A stretch of 64,000 bases of DNA, taken from CAYVQF01 sp964454015. Its GTDB lineage: Bacteria; Myxococcota_A; Bradymonadia; UBA4248. Shown piece after piece: positions 38,947 to 47,563 of this stretch (positions are counted from its first letter, which is position 1; every line of letters begins with the position of its first letter). Location: contig CAYVQF010000004.1 of NCBI GenBank assembly GCA_964454015.1, forward strand, positions 124,001 to 188,000, given 5' to 3'. A model generated the notes under the pieces. That model was not told the DNA's origin and did no database searches. It worked only from the letters and a program-made list of their open reading frames with translations. The position numbers were made by a program, and so were the translations under genes.

Positions 38947-41921
38947 TCGGTCTGGAGGCGGTAAGCGGCGCCGCGATCGGAGACATCGGCGCGGGCGCGC
39001 GGCTCGACGACCCAGAGCTGGGCTTGACCCGAGGCTTGGCGCGGCAGGGTGTCGGGTAAGAAGAGGCCGTGGGAGCTCGCCGGGGCGCTGACCTGCAGGC
39101 GGGCGTCGAGGGTGGAGAGGTCGATCTGGCCAAACCAGGCGCGCCGCTTGGCACCGGAATAGACGGTGACCTTGTGCCGCCGGTGGCTGCGCAGGGGGGC
39201 TGAGGCGACCACGAGGTCGAAGACCCCGGCCTCGATGGCGTCGGCGAAGGCGATGCTGGTCAAGGCTTCGCCGCGCCCAGCGGTGAGCACCAGGTCGGGG
39301 ATGTGCTCCTGGCCCAGGTCGATGTTGCCCTCGCGGCGCTGGGCCCTTCCGAAGAGGCCATAGACGACGCCTTGGCGCTGGAGTCCCACTCGGGCGTTGG
39401 GCGCGAGCAAGAGGAGATCTTCGTGGCCATCGCCGTCGAGATCCATGGCCCGGGTGGCCAAGCGCAGGGTGTCGCCCAGGGCGGTGCCGCGGATGCGCAA
39501 GCCCACCTTGTCGAAGTCGTGGCTGTCATGAACGCCGCGTCCCAGGGCGGCGACATCGTAGAAAACGAAGGCCGCGCCCACGGCGCGCTTGCCGGCGATG
39601 GTGGCGTGGCTGGCGACGAGCACCAGGTCGGCCAGGCCATCGTGATCGAAATCGAGGACGGCCAGGTCGGCGCCGAGGCGCTCCCCTTCGGCGCCCTCGA
39701 AGCGCATGTGGGTGACATCGCGCTTGTCCGTGTCGTGGACCCCAGGGCGCACCTTGCCGCCAGGGATGACCAGAACCGCGCCGGCTTGGTGGCGGCCGTC
39801 GTAAGAGGCGAGGTCAGCGGCGGCGATCAGGTCGTCGAGGCCGTCGCCATCGATATCTTCGAGGAGGACGCTGCTGCCGAGAGAGGCGGTGGTGCCACCG
39901 TCGACGAAGAGCCAGGCGCCGTCGGGCGCTTGATTGCGCGGGAGCTCGATCCAGGTGTCGCCTTGGAGCTGGGTGGGCAAAGGGATGACCAGGACGGCGC
40001 CGCGTCCTTTTTCGCCCCAGGGGAGCTGATCGAGGCCGATGGCGATGTGGAGGCCTTCGGGGGCAAAGCGGCCGATGGCGAAGTGCGCGATGCGGCTGCC
40101 TGGCGGGCCGACGAGGCGCCAGTCACAGCCTTCACCTTGGCCGGCGTCCCAGCGCCTCTTGCTGGTTTGGTTGCGGACCATGCACACCGTGCCGCGGTTG
40201 CCGGCGCCCAGGGGTGAGAGCCAGAAGCTCTCGGCCTGGCCATCGGCGTCGACGTCGCGCACGACCGTTTGGGGCGAGAGGCCGCCGCCGATGCCGGGGG
40301 CGAGGAGCTGGGTGTGGGGTACTTCGTCGAGGCGGGCGTCCTTGGGGAGGCGCCCGGCGGCAGAGAGCCAGTAGAGGCTGCCGCTCTGTGGCCGCTCGAG
40401 GGGGTCTGAGGCGGCGCGCAGGACCCAGTCGCGGTGGCCGTCGCCGTTGAAATCGCCGACGGCGGAGCCGTGACCGAGGCGGGTGTAGTCGTCGCCGCCG
40501 ACGAGTCGGATGTCATAAGGGGGCGGGGTGTCGGCTTGGGCGACGTTCATGTGTGGCCCGCCGAGGTAAACCGTGACGGCGCCGCTTTGGGTGCCGGCGT
40601 AAGTGGACACGCTTGGCGCGCCGATGGCCAAGTCGCCCCGGTCGTCTCCGTTGATGTCGATGACGCTCAAGGAGGTGCCGAAGGCGCCGCCCTGCCCGAC
40701 CAAGCGCAGGTTTTCCTTTTGGAGACCCGAGGTGCTCGGGAGGAGGCCGCCCCAGAAGAGGAAGACCGCCCCTTCGGGCTCGGGTCCGCGCACGAGGCGG
40801 CGCGGGGCGGCGACGGCGAGGTCCGAGCGGCCATTGCCGTTGAAATCTGCCGCGGCGAGGGTGGCGCCAAAGCGCGCGCCGGCTTGGTCACCCGAGATGC
40901 GGACGCCCCAAGTGGGGATGCTCTCGCCGAGGTCGATGACGCCGCCGCTGTGCTTGAGGACGTCGAAGACGATGGTGACCGTGCCGGCCTCCTGGAGGTC
41001 GCCGACGCGATCCAGGGGCATGCCGAGGGCGAGATCACCGAAGCCGTTGTCGTCGAAATCGCCGATGGCGCAGTTGTGGACGACTTGGATGTCGGCGGCG
41101 AGGCGGCGGCTGATGCGCACGCGCCCCGGGAGGCGATCGGCGAGCTGGATGATTTTGCCGCTCCACTGGTCGCGCCCGCTGACGACGTAGAAATCGGTGG
41201 ACTCGAGGCGGCGGTGGTTGTCGTAGCCGAGGGCGGAGAAGGCGAGATCGCTGCGGCCGTCGCGGTCGAAGTCGCCGACACAGAGGGCGGAGCCCAGCCA
41301 GGTCTGGGGGGTGTCGCCGCGCAAGACCACGTCGAAGCTGTCTTCATCGCGCAGGCTGATGACGCCGCTCGGCCAATCGCTGCCGCCAAAGCGGATGTAG
41401 AGGGCGCCGTTGCCGCCGGGGGCGCTGAAGATGAGGTCGGCGATGCCATCGCCGTTGATGTCGGCCACGGCGACGGCGAAGCCCACCAGGCCGCCGGGGA
41501 GGTGGCCATCGATGCGGAGGTCGAAGTGGGTCAGGGGGGTGAGGTCGTGGCGGGCTTGGGCGCCGAAGTCGTCGCGACCAAAGAGGATGTAGACGCTGCC
41601 AGCGTCGCTGAGGCCGCCGTGGCTGGTGCCAGGGGCGCCGATGACCAGGTCGTCGCGGCCGTCGCCGTTGAGGTCGCCCACGGCAGGGTCCATGAGGCGC
41701 GCGCCGCCGCCCAAGGCGACGCCGCCGACGATGAGGGCGTCGATGTCGTTGCCTTGGCTGAGGTCACGGGTGGGCACGGGGTCGGCCCAAGCGCTGGGGA
41801 TCAGCAGGAGGGTGGCGGCCAAGAGTGCGGCGGTGCGCCAAGGGGAGCGGTGAAGGGGGGCGGTCCTGCGGCGTGGCTGGACGCTGGGCTGGGTGGGGGT
41901 GGCGCCGGCTGGGCTGGCCAT
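38943..41921 (-). CDS. Secreted FG-GAP/integrin-alpha-type beta-propeller protein
   Basis: A 992-residue protein with a signal peptide after a basic start (about 25-45, WRTAALLAATLLLIPSAWAD). The rest is a long series of FG-GAP repeats, each with a calcium-binding D-x-(D/N)-x-D/N-G loop; at least eleven are seen (DLNGDGRDDL, DINGDGIADL, DFDRDGRSDL, DFDDNGFGDL, DFNGNGRSDL, DINGDDRGDL, DFNGDGHRDW, DVDADGQAES, DIDGDGLDDL, DFDHDGLADL, DLDGDGHEDL), so two propellers are possible. Such proteins bind calcium and often mediate adhesion. No catalytic motif is seen. ATG 41921 follows GAGG. It is divergent from the small gene at 42299. Confidence 0.9.
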   Translation of the reverse strand: MASPAGATPTQPSVQPRRRTAPLHRSPWRTAALLAATLLLIPSAWADPVPTRDLSQGNDIDALIVGGVALGGGARLMDPAVGDLNGDGRDDLVIGAPGTSHGGLSDAGSVYILFGRDDFGAQARHDLTPLTHFDLRIDGHLPGGLVGFAVAVADINGDGIADLIFSAPGGNGALYIRFGGSDWPSGVISLRDEDSFDVVLRGDTPQTWLGSALCVGDFDRDGRSDLAFSALGYDNHRRLESTDFYVVSGRDQWSGKIIQLADRLPGRVRISRRLAADIQVVHNCAIGDFDDNGFGDLALGMPLDRVGDLQEAGTVTIVFDVLKHSGGVIDLGESIPTWGVRISGDQAGARFGATLAAADFNGNGRSDLAVAAPRRLVRGPEPEGAVFLFWGGLLPSTSGLQKENLRLVGQGGAFGTSLSVIDINGDDRGDLAIGAPSVSTYAGTQSGAVTVYLGGPHMNVAQADTPPPYDIRLVGGDDYTRLGHGSAVGDFNGDGHRDWVLRAASDPLERPQSGSLYWLSAAGRLPKDARLDEVPHTQLLAPGIGGGLSPQTVVRDVDADGQAESFWLSPLGAGNRGTVCMVRNQTSKRRWDAGQGEGCDWRLVGPPGSRIAHFAIGRFAPEGLHIAIGLDQLPWGEKGRGAVLVIPLPTQLQGDTWIELPRNQAPDGAWLFVDGGTTASLGSSVLLEDIDGDGLDDLIAAADLASYDGRHQAGAVLVIPGGKVRPGVHDTDKRDVTHMRFEGAEGERLGADLAVLDFDHDGLADLVLVASHATIAGKRAVGAAFVFYDVAALGRGVHDSHDFDKVGLRIRGTALGDTLRLATRAMDLDGDGHEDLLLLAPNARVGLQRQGVVYGLFGRAQRREGNIDLGQEHIPDLVLTAGRGEALTSIAFADAIEAGVFDLVVASAPLRSHRRHKVTVYSGAKRRAWFGQIDLSTLDARLQVSAPASSHGLFLPDTLPRQASGQAQLWVVEPRARADVSDRGAAYRLQTD

Positions 41922-42298
41922 GTTCTACCTCGTCACGGGGCAGGGCGTCGCCCGTTGCGACGCCTTTCTGTCCAAGCATCAACCCCAAAGGGGCGCCGCA
42001 TCTTCCGTTCTTTTAGTTGGGATGACAACGATTCGCTGGCAGAGGTCGCGTCGCGGCGGTGGCGGGAGGCGCCGCATCTGGCGTCGGTGCCAAGGGTCAG
42101 CGGCAAAGCGGGCGCCCGGCGGAGGTGGTTCACCTAGAAAAAAAGGTCGAAAGTTTGCCATGAAAAAAAACCGGTCTAGGCTGGTGGTTGACCGTGTTGT
42201 GCGGGCCCAGAATTGCGCTGTGCCCGGCGAATTTGCCGCGCGGTCAAATGCGCGGTACATAGACGGCGTCGACCCGCTTCAGCGATGAGGAGGACACG
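41922..42298. other. Divergent intergenic region with A-tracts
   Basis: 377 bases with no supported gene. A-runs lie at about 42136-42143 and 42163-42170. On the plus strand TTGACC at 42188-42193 could be a -35 for the gene at 42299, but no good -10 follows; TTGTCA near 42030 on the minus strand is likewise unpaired. Confidence 0.4.
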
Positions 42299-42613
42299 TT
42301 GAAGAAGCATGATACCCAAGGACAAATTCAGAGGACCCGCGTCGAGTTGGAGTCTGGCCCGGCCCAGCAGGCGGAGGGATTTTCCACGACCCTGACGCCC
42401 CTCGAGGAAAAGGTCATCCGCATGTTGCATGGTTTGAGTGAAGGAGATGACAAGGTGTTGGAGTACGCCGTGGGCGCGAGTGAAGACGCCCGGGCGCGGA
42501 TGGCGCTGATGGAGGCTTACAGCATTGCCGAGCTCGATGGGGTGTGCCCCATCGCGGAAGATGCTCCGCTGGCGGTGCTCGATGGTGTGGTGGAACGTTT
42601 TCACGATGAATGA
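42299..42613 (+). CDS. Small soluble protein of unknown function, TTG start
   Basis: A 104-residue acidic protein with TTLTPLEEKVIRMLHGLSEGDDKVLEYAVGAS, mainly helical, and one Cys (GVCPIAED). No signal peptide or membrane span, and no family recognised; the LTPLEEKVIRMLHGL part resembles a short helix-turn region of regulators but is not a clear DNA-binding motif. The start is TTG at 42299: a near-ideal AGGAGG lies seven bases upstream, and no ATG of the right frame is nearby. It is a single-gene unit. Confidence 0.72.
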   Translation: MKKHDTQGQIQRTRVELESGPAQQAEGFSTTLTPLEEKVIRMLHGLSEGDDKVLEYAVGASEDARARMALMEAYSIAELDGVCPIAEDAPLAVLDGVVERFHDE

Positions 42614-42631
42614 GTGATTTTTCGCGGCACT

Positions 42632-42675
42632 GAGGCGACTCGGCCCCTGCTTTGAGGCTACTCGGTCCCTGTTTT
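42632..42675. repeat. Tandem 22-bp imperfect direct repeat
   Basis: Unit 42632-42653 (GAGGCGACTCGG then CCCCTGCTTT) and unit 42654-42675 (GAGGCTACTCGG then TCCCTGTTTT) match at 19 of 22 positions and are directly adjacent. The second copy spans the stop codon of the minus-strand DedA gene. Confidence 0.6.
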
Positions 42676-43317
42676 TGGGGCGCTGGGTGGCCTCTCGTCG
42701 TTGCTGGTGGCGCGGCGCCGCCACAGGGCGCGGCCGATGCAGCCGAGGGCTCCCAGGATGAGGAGGAGCCACACGGCGCTGGTGTAGTGGGTGAAGAAGC
42801 GCTCCATGCGCGCCAGGTTTCCTCCGAGGAGCATCCCCACGGCGATGATGAGGAGGTTCCACAGGGCGGCGCTGATGGCGCCCCAGGCGAGGACGCGGCG
42901 CCAGGGCATGCCGCTGTAACCTGCGGCGACGAAGAAGAGGGCGCGGATGCCGGGCATAAAGCGGTTCACGGCGATGATGGCGACGCCGTGGCGGGTGAAG
43001 CGCTGTTCCACGGCTTGGACGGCGCGGGTGAGCTTGGGTGAAGCCAGGCGGCGGCCGAGCCAGCTCTGTGGGTGGCGCTGGATCCAGGCGCCGATGGCGT
43101 AGTCGGCCATGGCGCCGAGGACGCTGCCGGCGGTGGTGGTGGCGAGGACGAGGATGGGGTTCCAAGCGCGGGCGGCGACCAAAACGCCGCCGAGGAGGGT
43201 GATGGAGTCGCCGGGAAAGGGGGGGAAGAGGTATTCGATGCCGGCGGCGAGGAAGAGGACCAGGAGCACCCAGGCCCGGTGGTGGCTGCTGAGGGTGTCG
43301 AGGAGGCGATCCAGCAC
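42658..43317 (-). CDS. DedA family membrane protein
   Basis: A membrane protein of about 219 residues (from GTG 43317) with five or six hydrophobic helices. DedA/SNARE-associated features are clear: FPPFPGDSITLLGG, GSVLGAMADYAIG, and NRFMPGIRALFFVAAGYSGMPWRRVL with the conserved Arg residues. DedA proteins are lipid-flippase-like and support membrane and cell-division health. The frame is open to a GTG at 43437; the extra 40 residues are basic and without family features, so the start is uncertain and no ribosome site is strong. It is divergent from the PEGA kinase. Confidence 0.85.
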   Translation of the reverse strand: MLDRLLDTLSSHHRAWVLLVLFLAAGIEYLFPPFPGDSITLLGGVLVAARAWNPILVLATTTAGSVLGAMADYAIGAWIQRHPQSWLGRRLASPKLTRAVQAVEQRFTRHGVAIIAVNRFMPGIRALFFVAAGYSGMPWRRVLAWGAISAALWNLLIIAVGMLLGGNLARMERFFTHYTSAVWLLLILGALGCIGRALWRRRATSNDERPPSAPKTGTE

Positions 43318-43499
43318 GGTGGTGTCTCGGGGTAGGGGGCGCGCGGGGCGGTCGCCCGGTCCACTGCGTTCATCCCAATCCTTGTAGCAGAGAACAAGCG
43401 ACAACGGGCAGCGGTTGACGCCGTGACGACTCCGCACCTAACATGCGGTGGTGAGACGTGCCGCGGTTGGCCGCGATGTCACGGAGAAGGCGGTCGCCG

Positions 43500-45020
43500 A
43501 TGGAAGAAGAGGGGCTCCCCAGTCCTGGCACCATGATTTCCACCTACCGGGTCTTGAGGCCCATCGGTGTGGGGGGCTATGGCGCGGTGTTTCAGGCCCA
43601 GGATGAAGTGGGTGGTGGGCGCATTGCGTTGAAGGTGCTGCTGCCGAGCGCGGCCAAGCGTATTCAAGACGTGGCGATGCGCTTCTCCCGGGAGATCGTT
43701 CTGGTCAAGCGCTTGGAGCACCCCCACATCGTGCGCCTCTACGATTTTGGTCAGACCGAGGCGGGCTTGCTGTGGATGGCCCTGGAGCTGGTCAACGGCA
43801 AAGAGTTGGCCGCCGTCTTGGAGCAGGAGAGTCGCCTCTCGCCGGTGCGGGCTCAGGGGATCATGCTGCAGGTTCTGGCAGGGCTGAGTGAGGCGCACCG
43901 ACAGAACATCATTCACCGGGATCTCAAGCCGTCGAACATCATGTTGGCCAAAGAGGCAGACGGCTCGGAGCGGGTCAAGCTCCTGGACTTTGGCGTTGGC
44001 AAAGCCCTGGGTGAGCAGGAGAACTCGGCCATTCAGGATTTGACCGGTGCCCAGGGTGACGCCTTTGGCACGCCGCGCTACATGGGCCCAGAGCTATTGC
44101 TCAAGGGTGAGATCGGGCCGCACTCGGACGTCTACGCCGTGGGGCTGATTCTCTTTGAGACGGTGACGGGCTTTCCTGCCGTGCCAGGCGACACGGTCTT
44201 CGAGATCCTCGCCCGGCAGCTCTCGACGCCGCTGGTCATGCCGCCTTGGCTCGCCGAGTCACCGCTGGGTCCGGTGATTCAGAAGGCGACCTCCAAAGAC
44301 TGGCGGCAGCGTTACCCTACGGCGCTGGCTTTCTCTGAGGCGTTGGCGGCGCTGGACCTGAGCCAGATGCAGGTGGGTCCGCACTGCGATCCGCAGGTGC
44401 TCTTGGCTGCTGAGGGAGCGCTGAGCTACGAGGAGACCCTGGCTCGCCTGATGTCTGGGGCACCGCTCAAGGCCTTGCGGCGCGAGGCGAGCGCCGTGGG
44501 GCTGTTGCCGGTGGAGGCGGACGATCCCGACGTGCGCGAGCTGTTGCGGGCGCGGCGGCGCCGCGTGCGGTGGTGGCTGGTCGGGGCGGTGGCGGCGGTC
44601 GCTGTGGTTACGGCGTTGCTGTTATTGCATTTTTTGCAGGCACCGCCAGCCGAGGCCGAGTCGGCGGTGGTGGTCGCGGCGCCAGAGCCGGTGGTGGAGA
44701 CGGTCACGCCCCCGCCCGTGTTGCTCGAGATGGTGTCGTGGGCCTTCGAGAGCGAGCCCCCAGGGGCGACGGTGCAGGTCAATGGCCGCCGCGTGTGCCA
44801 CCGGACGCCGTGCATGGCGGACATCGTCGGAGCAGAGCGCCCGGTGACGGTTTATTTCTCCCTCGACGGGTATCGCTCGGTGTCCAAGAGTGTGATCCCC
44901 AATGCCGAAGGTCGTCTGGAGGTGCAACTGCCCCCTCTGGAAGCGCCGGCGGAGCCCAAGGTCGAGGTCGAAGAGGTCGAGCCGCGGCTGCGGCAGCGGT
45001 CGCCGCGGGCGCCCAAGTGA
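43500..45020 (+). CDS. Ser/Thr protein kinase with PEGA domain
   Basis: A 506-residue membrane kinase. Residues 10-285 form the catalytic domain: Gly loop PIGVGGYGAVFQAQD, Lys in IALKVLLP, HRDLKPSNIML, LLDFGVGKA, and GTPRYMGPELLLKGE. A hydrophobic span WWLVGAVAAVAVVTALLLLHFL (about 358-380) follows, then a periplasmic PEGA-like domain (SWAFESEPPGATVQVNGRRV, VTVYFSLDGYRSVSKSV) and an acidic tail. HRDLKPSN is intact, so it should be active. ATG 43500 is chosen by GGAGAAGG nine bases upstream. The next gene starts within its stop (GTGA), so the pair is coupled. Likely envelope-sensing. Confidence 0.92.
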   Translation: MEEEGLPSPGTMISTYRVLRPIGVGGYGAVFQAQDEVGGGRIALKVLLPSAAKRIQDVAMRFSREIVLVKRLEHPHIVRLYDFGQTEAGLLWMALELVNGKELAAVLEQESRLSPVRAQGIMLQVLAGLSEAHRQNIIHRDLKPSNIMLAKEADGSERVKLLDFGVGKALGEQENSAIQDLTGAQGDAFGTPRYMGPELLLKGEIGPHSDVYAVGLILFETVTGFPAVPGDTVFEILARQLSTPLVMPPWLAESPLGPVIQKATSKDWRQRYPTALAFSEALAALDLSQMQVGPHCDPQVLLAAEGALSYEETLARLMSGAPLKALRREASAVGLLPVEADDPDVRELLRARRRRVRWWLVGAVAAVAVVTALLLLHFLQAPPAEAESAVVVAAPEPVVETVTPPPVLLEMVSWAFESEPPGATVQVNGRRVCHRTPCMADIVGAERPVTVYFSLDGYRSVSKSVIPNAEGRLEVQLPPLEAPAEPKVEVEEVEPRLRQRSPRAPK

Positions 45021-45868
45021 GGTGGCGCGTGCCAGCGCCTGCTCTCGTTGCTTTTGGCGTCACGGGGTGCTTGCTGTGGCTGGCGCTGGGCCCATGGGGC
45101 TGCGTGGTGGAGCGCGACTTCGGGGACCTCGCGCCCGAGGGTGACGTGGAGGCGCAGGTCGCGCCCTATGGGCAGCCCCTGCGGGTGGTCCAAGCCTGGC
45201 CCGAGGATGGCGCCCAAGGCGTGGCGCGCAATGTGCGCATCGTCATCGACTTCGATCAGTACCTGGACCCGGCGGTGAGCGATGGGGGGGCCATCAGGGT
45301 GCGCTCGGGGGGCGTCGCGGTGCCCGTGCGCACCCACTACCGCTTGAGCCGCCGCCGCCTGGTGGGAGAGCTGCGGCAAGAGCTGCTGGCGGAGCTGCGC
45401 TACGAGGTGAGCCTGAACCCGGCGACGGTGCTGGCCCTCGACGGCTCGCCCCTGGCGGCGCCCTGGACGCTGCGGTTCAGCGCTGGGGATGAGGTGGCAC
45501 CACAGGAGGGGGTGACGCGCACTACCTCCTGGCCTGAAGTGGCGGCGCGCTTCGACCTCGGGTGTGGCTGCCATCAGGTGGAGCCCAGGCCGGCGCAGTG
45601 GTTCGACATCCCGCGCCTGGACCGAAGCGCTCTGGTGGGGGCTCCGAGTGCGCAGGTGCCTGGGCGGGCTCTGGTGGATCCCTACCGGCCGACGACGAGT
45701 TACGTGATGCACAAGGTTTTGGCGGACTATCCCGACCGGGTGGGTACGGTGATGCCGCCGCCCTGGGCCAGCGAGGTGGCCAAGACGCGGGCGTTGCCAG
45801 CCCAGCCCCTGAGCGTGGCCGAGGCAGAGGCGGTTGAGCTGTGGATATTGGCGGGAGCCACGCCCTGA
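45017..45868 (+). CDS. Lipoprotein-like protein with Ig-like domain and degenerate cytochrome c domain
   Basis: A 283-residue protein from a GTG start overlapping the kinase stop by four bases. A hydrophobic start (residues 8-26) ends WGC, a possible lipobox. Residues 45-150 look like a bacterial Ig-like (SbsA-type) domain: AWPEDGAQGVARNVRIVIDF, VGELRQELLAELRYEVSL. The rest follows the pattern of secreted cytochrome c domains in Myxococcota (SYVMHKVLADYP, MPPPWA, LSVAEAEAVELWILAGA), but the heme motif is LGCGCHQ, C-x-C-H rather than C-x-x-C-H. Heme binding is therefore doubtful. Function unknown; tied to the kinase by overlap. Confidence 0.72.
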   Translation: MRWRVPAPALVAFGVTGCLLWLALGPWGCVVERDFGDLAPEGDVEAQVAPYGQPLRVVQAWPEDGAQGVARNVRIVIDFDQYLDPAVSDGGAIRVRSGGVAVPVRTHYRLSRRRLVGELRQELLAELRYEVSLNPATVLALDGSPLAAPWTLRFSAGDEVAPQEGVTRTTSWPEVAARFDLGCGCHQVEPRPAQWFDIPRLDRSALVGAPSAQVPGRALVDPYRPTTSYVMHKVLADYPDRVGTVMPPPWASEVAKTRALPAQPLSVAEAEAVELWILAGATP

Positions 45869-45888
45869 GGGCGCGCGCCGCCTCAACG

Positions 45889-45918
45889 TTGACGCCGCAG
45901 TCGTGAGCACAGTACTTT
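45889..45918 (+). promoter_or_regulatory. Possible sigma-70 promoter for the POT transporter
   Basis: TTGACG (45889-45894) and TACTTT (45913-45918) are 18 bases apart in the 107-base gap. The -35 matches five of six bases; the -10 only three of six. Confidence 0.3.
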
Positions 45919-45975
45919 GCCGCGACACAACGGGCCTGTGGGGTCCACAGCAGCACAACGCGAGCGGAGGCAGTG

Positions 45976-47538
45976 ATGGCAAAATCGGGTACCATGCGGC
46001 ACCCCAAGGCGCTCTACTATTTATTCTTCGTCGAGCTGTGGGAGCGCTTCAGCTACTACGGGATGCGCGCCATCTTGGTGCTCTTCCTCGTCAACCGTCT
46101 CTTCCAGGACTTGGCGCGGGAGGAAGCCGACGGGGTCGCCTACGGGATCTATGCGGCCTTTGGGGCGCTGGTCTACGCCACTCCCGTCGTCGGCGGCGCC
46201 TTGGCCGACAAGATCCTCGGTTACCGTCGCGCGATCATCGCCGGCTCATTGCTGATGGCGCTGGGCCTCTTCCTCATGGCGGCAGAGCAGCAGATCGTTT
46301 TCTTTGGTGGCTTGGGGTTTCTGGTGGTCGGCAACGGCCTCTTCAAGCCCAACATCAGCTCCATGGTGGGTGGCCTCTATGAGCCCGGCGATCCGCGCCG
46401 CGATTCGGGATTCACCATTTTTTACATGGGGATCAACCTCGGGGCGCTCATCTCGCCCTTGGCCTGCGCCGGCGTCGCTGGCCTCTTGGGTTTTGCCTAT
46501 GGCTTCGGCTTGGCGGGCTTTGGCATGTTGTTGGGGTTGGGCATTTTCCTCTTTGGCATTCACAAGGGCGTGTTCAAGGACAATGGTCTGCCGCCCATCA
46601 AGGAGGTCAAGGAGCATGGGCCGAGCGCAGCGGAGCTGGTACAGCGCAACAAGCTCCACACCTGGGCCGCCCTGGCCGGGGCCATCGCCGTCGTGCCGGC
46701 CATGAGTTTGCTCATCTACCACAGCGAATTGGCGGCTTGGTTGCTCGTGGCGATCACCGTGACGGTGGTCCTGGTGGTGCTGGTACAGTTCATCACCCTG
46801 AGCGGCCCGGAGCGCAAGAAGATCTGCGCCATCTTCGTCTTGGCGCTGCCCACGGTGATGTTCTGGGCTTTCTTCGAGCAAGGGGGCAGCTCACTGACGC
46901 TCTTCGCCGAGCGCAACGTGAACCTCTTCGTCATCAACGCGGGCCAAACCAACGCCATCAACCCCCTCTTCATCATTGCGTTGGCCATCCCCTTCTCGGC
47001 CTTCTGGACCTGGCTCTCGGGGCTGGGTCTGAACCCCTCGACGCCGATGAAGTTCGCCCTGGGCATCGCCCAGCTCGGCTTTGGCTTTTTGCTCTTCGCC
47101 GTGGGCGCGCGTTTTGCCGGCGATGCGGCCCTGGTGCCCATGGTCTTTTTGGTCTTGGGTTACTTCTTGCTGACCACGGGCGAGCTCTTCATCAGCCCCA
47201 TTGGCCTGTCCATGGTCACGCGGCTCTCGCCGAAGAAGCTGGTGGCCTTCATGATGGGGGTGTGGTTCTTGGCCATGGCCTTTGCGCACCAAGTGGCGGG
47301 CGTCATCGCGCGCCTCACGACCAGCAGCAGCAGCGGCGGTGACGGCCTCTTGGACAAGTTCAGTCGCTTGGTCTCTGGCCTCGATCCCGTCGCCGCCGCC
47401 GAGCAGGGGGGGGCGCACCTCACCCTGATCTCCTATACCACGGTCTTCAGCTCGGTGGCCCTGGTCGCCTTCGGGCTGGCGGTGGTGGTGGCCATCTGCT
47501 CGCCTTTGATCCGCTGGCTGATGCACGGCGAGCACTGA
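45976..47538 (+). CDS. Proton-dependent oligopeptide transporter (POT/PTR2 family)
   Basis: A 520-residue inner membrane protein with about 12-14 helices that imports di- and tripeptides with protons. The ExxER signature is in FFVELWERFSYYGMRAILVLF; GALADKILGYRRAIIAGS and NISSMVGGLY, FTIFYMGINLGALISPL are the usual substrate and loop motifs. The middle (about 300) has FWAFFEQGGSSLTLFAE, a conserved E-Q segment of the second half, and GELFISPIGLSMV near 405. ATG 45976 follows GGAGG. Single-gene unit; the next gene is convergent. Confidence 0.94.
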   Translation: MAKSGTMRHPKALYYLFFVELWERFSYYGMRAILVLFLVNRLFQDLAREEADGVAYGIYAAFGALVYATPVVGGALADKILGYRRAIIAGSLLMALGLFLMAAEQQIVFFGGLGFLVVGNGLFKPNISSMVGGLYEPGDPRRDSGFTIFYMGINLGALISPLACAGVAGLLGFAYGFGLAGFGMLLGLGIFLFGIHKGVFKDNGLPPIKEVKEHGPSAAELVQRNKLHTWAALAGAIAVVPAMSLLIYHSELAAWLLVAITVTVVLVVLVQFITLSGPERKKICAIFVLALPTVMFWAFFEQGGSSLTLFAERNVNLFVINAGQTNAINPLFIIALAIPFSAFWTWLSGLGLNPSTPMKFALGIAQLGFGFLLFAVGARFAGDAALVPMVFLVLGYFLLTTGELFISPIGLSMVTRLSPKKLVAFMMGVWFLAMAFAHQVAGVIARLTTSSSSGGDGLLDKFSRLVSGLDPVAAAEQGGAHLTLISYTTVFSSVALVAFGLAVVVAICSPLIRWLMHGEH

Positions 47539-47563
47539 GGGTCGCCGCTGCGGCCCCTGCGCT

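Noticed and set aside
40434..42137. 567-codon plus-strand frame
   Set aside because: Antisense to the FG-GAP gene; the apparent Asp/Val repeats mirror the calcium loops.
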